A DNA stretch of 64,000 bases from Heliocidaris erythrogramma. Its lineage: Eukaryota; Echinodermata; Echinoidea; Camarodonta; Echinometridae. A program made the translations under genes and the position numbers. The DNA lies in the NCBI GenBank assembly GCA_025617745.1, contig CM046856.1, positions 35,644,208 through 35,708,207 of the forward strand. Direction: 5' to 3'. Every line of letters begins with the position of its first letter. Within the stretch, counting starts at the first letter, position 1. Below the pieces are notes generated by a model that was not told the DNA's origin, did not search any database, and was given only the letters and a program-made list of their open reading frames with translations. Positions 60,101-64,000 of this stretch are shown here, piece by piece.

Positions 60101-63100
60101 AACCTAAAAGGGTACAGATTGTTTATTACCATCCGTAGCAGTCTTTCAAAATTCATTTTTGTAAAATTTGTGTCACATGTTTCATTCTGATAAAGTGATG
60201 ATCGTCATCCTGCTCCCAAGAAGAAAAAGAAGAAAGATGACGATGAGAACGGTAGTGATGACGAAGATCTGAATGACAACAACTTTGATGAGGTATGTAA
60301 TGTCTGCTTAAAATGAGATAGGAAATTTTAAAGGAACAGATTCAACATGTCAAGCTATTCGAAAAGTATAAGTAAAATGATTCTGAATCATGCAGTTGAA
60401 TCAAAAAAGAATGAGTACCTGTTCAACCTTTTTTTGGTTAAAAGAGATTATAGTAATTTCATGTTGCTTTATCTTTTATATACTGCTTAAAAAATTTTAA
60501 TTTCAGGCAAAAATGTAATCGTTGAGTGTGTTACCTTTACCTTTGATAGTCTATGTTTTCTTGGTTGTTTTGTAAATACTTCGGGGAAATACGACAAAAT
60601 TTCCTTTAAATATTTCTTTGAGACATCTTTCGACCAGTCTTTGCTTTGATTACTTATTTTTATTTCCCAACAGTACCATGATTAAATCAGACTTTCTTAT
60701 TATGACCAGCTGTTGCCTGTTCTTCCAAGTTGATAGAATGATATGAAAATCAGGGGTGGTATTCTTTTTAAGCAGTTGTAATTTTATGGAGGCGCATACA
60801 TGTAGTTACTGTTTTGCTTTTATGTTATCGTGTTTACTAGTTTACTTACTTAGACAGACAACCAGTGCGCTTAGAAACGCCCGTATAAAGCGCCATATAA
60901 ATGCAATTATTATTATTATTATTATTATTTTCTAGTCAGCAAAAGTATGCTAATTATCTTGACAAATCTAAGTTGCAACAAGTCATTGGTTAATGTCTAT
61001 GCAACGCCGACTGTGCTTGCATATTTTACACGAGACACCTGCACAAAAATCAATAATAATGATGTTTATTCCATGTAATGAAGAATTTCTTATGACCATG
61101 ACCATGAACATACCTTCTCCTAACATAATAGATGACATACATGTAGTGTTTATAATACGGCTCGTGGTGTCTATCTACTTTGTAATGATTGAATTACGGC
61201 TCAAACGACAATTGTTCCAAGATCAGCTGCTCATATTAGTCGAATTCCTTACTTCATACATTGACATAACAGTGCCTAAACCCTAACCCCTTAGTCTTAC
61301 ATGTACCTTCAACCTAACCTAAAATCCCTTTGCATGACAAGCCCTAACCCTAGTATACCGTTAATGAAGTAAAGCAAAGATCAAGTGTGGTCAAAGTGAA
61401 TGTCGGATCACCCTCATGACACCATTGTTTCCTCTTTCATCCTGTGCAGTTCACCGGCTATGGTGGTAGCCTCTTCAATTCTGGACCTTACGAGAAGGAT
61501 GATGAGGAAGCTGATGCTGTGTACGATGCCATCGACAAACGCATGGATGAGAAACGAAAAGAGAGAAGGTAATTATCATCATTGTCATCTACTGTGTAAG
61601 CCATTATTTTTGCATGGGTTTTATTTTTGCAAAATTTGGTAATGGTTGTGGGGTTGATTTTTTGGAAGAGAAAATGAGCTGGCAATGGCTGTGCAAACAT
61701 GTACTGTAAATAGCCTGTGTTCACGAAAACAAACAATCATGGAAAATATCTGTGTCCTTACATTCACAAAGATATCTATGTCCCAAAATAGCAGCTTATA
61801 CACCATTATACCTGAGATTTTCAAGTACCGGTATTTTCGATACAGGATAGAAATTTATATGTGAAGGATATATTTGAAAGGTTTGAATCCTTTTTCATTT
61901 GCTAGAAACTGTTCTGCAATAATATTCTTTAATACCTACCAAACCCGTCACTTTGCTGTATCATTGTCCATTTTACTTCAACAGTGGAGAGACAGTGTAT
62001 GTCAAAGAATAATGAATCCTAATTCCTTATCTTACACAAATCCTGGGGTTTGAAAATCTTGGTCAAGGAAACCATCGTCGGTGTACAATATTTGGAAAAA
62101 TGAATCCTCAAAATTGGGGTATGTAAGCACAAGCAACCCAGGAAATCATCACTAATGAGTGACCCAGTGTCCTTCCCGAACAGATTCAGTTTTGCTTCTA
62201 GGGAACCACTGGATTCATTAGAATCTACCTGTTTGTGTAAATAACTCTTTGATACATGTATTCAGGGTGCATTGAAACAAATTGACAAGTAAATGTTGGA
62301 CAAATTTTGACTTTATCAAGATTATTTATGCATATGTTATGTGTAAGATCAACTGATATTCTTTAACGGACTTGTGTTTGTATTTCTTAAATTTTTGTTC
62401 ATGACAGGGAGAAGCGACTGAGAGAAGAAATTGAGAAATATCGTCAGGAGAGACCTAAGATTCAACAGCAATTCTCAGACCTCAAGGTATACTGAATGTT
62501 CAATTTATCAAATCAGGTTTGAATTTAATACAGGTTTTTCTGTTTGAAATTGTGATCCAGCATTTTGTTTGATTTGTTAGTATTCTTGGTGCTGTTAACA
62601 TAGCATATGATGAGTTAGAGAATATTGTATGATGGTCCATGTCTATGCATTTATAATGTGGCTAAACCCATTTCAGTAAATTTCTGTAGGGTAAAAAGAT
62701 ATTTTGGGGTAGGGGGTTATAATAGTGAAACATCATACCCAGCATTCTGGTTTTTGACCTTCCAGTCCGTCTCGCCAGTTTCTTCAACTTGTTTGCTAAC
62801 CCGTAAAGATAGGTACAATGAAATGCATCATAAAAATATCAAAAATTATTCTTTATTTAAAAAAAACCCAGCATATTTTAAATATGAATTGAACAAGTGA
62901 ATTTCATGGGTTTCGAAAAGCTTTGCATTCGGTATAAAACTGTATAGATGTACCTAAAAGAAGAAAATCACTGTTTTATTTAGTATGTTGCTTTTATAGT
63001 CAGAAGAGGAGCATTTTCATTATGCTTTATATAAATGTACTGTACATGTATCGCTTTTTATTTCATATTGATTGTATATCTTTAGAGAAAACTGGGTGAA

Positions 63101-63979
63101 GTTACAGAGGATGACTGGAACAGCATTCCAACCGTTGGTGATGCCCGTAACAAGCATCAGAGGAATCCAAGGGCTGACAAGTAAGTTGTATAGAGCTAAT
63201 TTTGCTTGTATCTTTAAATTCAGTCTAAACCCATCAACTCAATTTTTTTTATAATCAAATGATCTCGCAATTGGTCTTCATTTTTATTTTATATTTTATT
63301 TGCGATTTATCTCAAATCTCAACAATTAAAATTACAATAGACATAAATGATGTTCAGAGACGATCATGACAATTGATTTATTAGTTTCACAACCCTTAAA
63401 CCGTGTATAGATTTTACATGAACTTTTTGACATTCTCAAGTGGAAAATAAAATGTCTGAACTGTGTGCAAATCTTCAAATGCTTTAAACACCTATTGGAT
63501 ATTTTCAGGCAATATTATTATCATTATCATTCTCTGTGTTTAAAGATCATGTTTTGTCTTTCATTTTTTATTTACTATTCCTCTAGGCACACCTGCATAC
63601 AAGAATTGCTGTAATTGTTAATACAAATTTTCCTTTTCGAGAAATATTTCACACATTTTTCTGTTTTTAAATTTATTTAGAATCATATAAAATATATTAG
63701 AGAAGTGATGCCTTCAAGAGCGATAAACATGTAAACCTATATACATAATGATCATTACCATATCATTGTTGCAGAATAACCCCAGTACCAGACAGTTTCC
63801 TGGCCAAGCATGCCCTGGGCCAGGGCACCTCTACCACCATGGATGCACAGGTGCAGAAGGGTATCAAGAGCCCCTTCCCGGGGAACATGACTCCGGGCAT
63901 GCTGACCCCATCAGGGGAGTATGATCTGAGGAAGGTGGGCGAGGCGAGGAACACGCTCATGGGAGTCAAACTGAACCAG
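57144..63979 (+). CDS. PRPF6: Pre-mRNA-processing factor 6 (PRPF6), N-terminal part
   Basis: PRPF6 bridges U5 and U4/U6 snRNPs in the spliceosomal tri-snRNP. Seven coding exons are visible: 57144-57235, 59639-59698, 60196-60292, 61450-61568, 62408-62486, 63086-63180 and 63775-63979, giving 747 nt (249 codons) before a GTTAGA donor at the window edge. The start [15 protein letters not shown] is in a good context (CAAGATGG). The signature [55 protein letters not shown] and [20 protein letters not shown] is the PRP1 N-terminal domain. An insertion of Lys and Asp residues at about residues 58-72 varies between species. The C-terminal HAT repeats lie beyond the window. Intron 1 (2.4 kb) is loaded with transposons. 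Confidence 0.95.
57481..58550. mobile_element. 1.07-kb foldback element in PRPF6 intron 1
   Basis: Left CCAGGGGGTCGTTTCATCAA (57481-57500) and right TTTGATGAAACGACCCCC (58530-58547) are inverted copies. Near the right end are repeated TTGTCGCT and GACAAGTT motifs. A stretch of 14 A lies at 58050-58064. No coding region. Confidence 0.65.
58803..58905. repeat. Perfect 34-bp CG-rich inverted repeat, PRPF6 intron 1
   Basis: GATATAAAATGGCGGCTGCG… (58803-58836) is exactly reversed at 58872-58905, with a 35-bp loop. The arms contain ATGGCGGC, a YY1-like word, and CGCGCG. Confidence 0.85.
58906..59025. mobile_element. Imperfect foldback MITE next to the 34-bp inverted repeat
   Basis: GCATTTAACTTTGCCATCAA…ACTCCCATGG is mirrored by CCATGGTAGTTAC…ATGC on the right, arms of about 35 bp with several mismatches. 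The outer right edge GGGGCCTAG resembles the MITE ends at 42447. Confidence 0.5.
59104..59590 (+). pseudogene. 5'-truncated LINE: C-terminal end of a reverse transcriptase ORF
   Basis: The frame ending in TAG at 59425-59427 reads [20 protein letters not shown], then [17 protein letters not shown] and [12 protein letters not shown]. This is the conserved tail of ORF2 in Jockey/CR1-type non-LTR retrotransposons. Everything upstream is missing, as in normal 5' truncation. The 3' part ends in TAAAGTAAAGTAAG, a typical simple-repeat tail. Confidence 0.75.
59985..60062. repeat. SINE body fragment (PRPF6 intron 2)
   Basis: TACCCCAGTCACTGGATTCA … ACTCCCTGGGGAGCATTC matches 1484-1560 with few changes. 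Confidence 0.65.
60293..61449 (+). other. PRPF6 intron 3, mostly unassigned
   Basis: Apart from the SINE tail at 60855-60930, it has a stretch of degenerate CCCTAAC-type text at 61275-61355. No coding frame is supported. Confidence 0.5.
60855..60930 (+). repeat. SINE tail with ATT microsatellite (PRPF6 intron 3)
   Basis: CGTATAAAGCGCCATATAAA followed by (ATT)n. Same tail class as the other SINE remnants. Confidence 0.5.
61569..63774 (+). other. PRPF6 introns 4 to 6, nothing recognised
   Basis: Introns 61569-62407, 62487-63085 and 63181-63774 are AT-rich. I see no repeats with clear ends and no frames of interest. Confidence 0.5.
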
Positions 63980-64000
63980 GTTAGAAGATATGCTCTTTGT

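Noticed and set aside
61275-61355. Telomere-like CCCTAAC text (also near 31855-31905)
   Set aside because: Degenerate and short, with irregular spacing; no sign of an internal telomeric array.

Overview
This window is animal nuclear DNA: short exons bounded by GT/AG, long AT-rich introns, dense short transposons and no bacterial-style operons. The protein families, the many ACATGTA-type intron motifs and the transposon content suggest a marine invertebrate deuterostome, most likely an echinoderm such as a sea urchin. That placement is inference, and I cannot name the species.

Region 1 (1-42,045, + strand) holds the 3' part of one very large gene. I could join 37 exons with consistent phases. 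They give 10,037 nt with one unbroken reading frame of 3,344 codons plus stop. The product has about 46 tandem EGF-like repeats, a Cys-free Ser/Thr-rich mucin-like stretch of about 510 residues inside one 2.1-kb exon, one more EGF, then LamG-EGF2-LamG-EGF2-LamG-EGF2-LamG and an immediate stop with no membrane segment. This order matches eyes shut/spacemaker (EYS), a secreted photoreceptor matrix protein. The 5' end lies upstream of the window.

Region 2 (47,677-51,365, - strand) is a complete six-exon gene for a MICOS subunit of the MIC26/MIC27 (APOO/APOOL) family, 248 residues. Its 3' end converges on that of the EYS-like gene. The 5.6 kb between the stops carries a tandem duplication, a MITE and an 80-bp minisatellite.

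Region 3 (57,144-63,979, + strand, running off the window) is the first seven coding exons of PRPF6, the U4/U6.U5 tri-snRNP protein. It is head-to-head with the MIC26/27 gene. Between the two start codons sits a 5.6-kb block with near-identical 58-60 bp terminal inverted repeats flanked by a 5-bp direct repeat (TAAAA). If it is removed, the two ATGs are only about 150 bp apart. This looks like a transposon-type insertion into a compact bidirectional promoter, and it leaves an inverted copy of the same sequence just upstream of each gene.

The introns are a small museum of mobile DNA. They hold a 1.4-kb repeat pair with tRNA-like segments, tRNA-derived SINEs, three copies of one foldback MITE, a Mutator-like element with a 10-bp target duplication, and two elements with internal tandem repeats of about 150 bp. 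One of those two contains a 328-bp TTAA-type insertion whose empty site is preserved in a sister repeat unit. A LINE 3' end is also present. I saw no CRISPR, rRNA or convincing functional tRNA gene. The three genes have unrelated jobs (extracellular matrix, mitochondrial cristae, splicing), so their proximity implies no shared pathway, except that MIC26/27 and PRPF6 may share a promoter.
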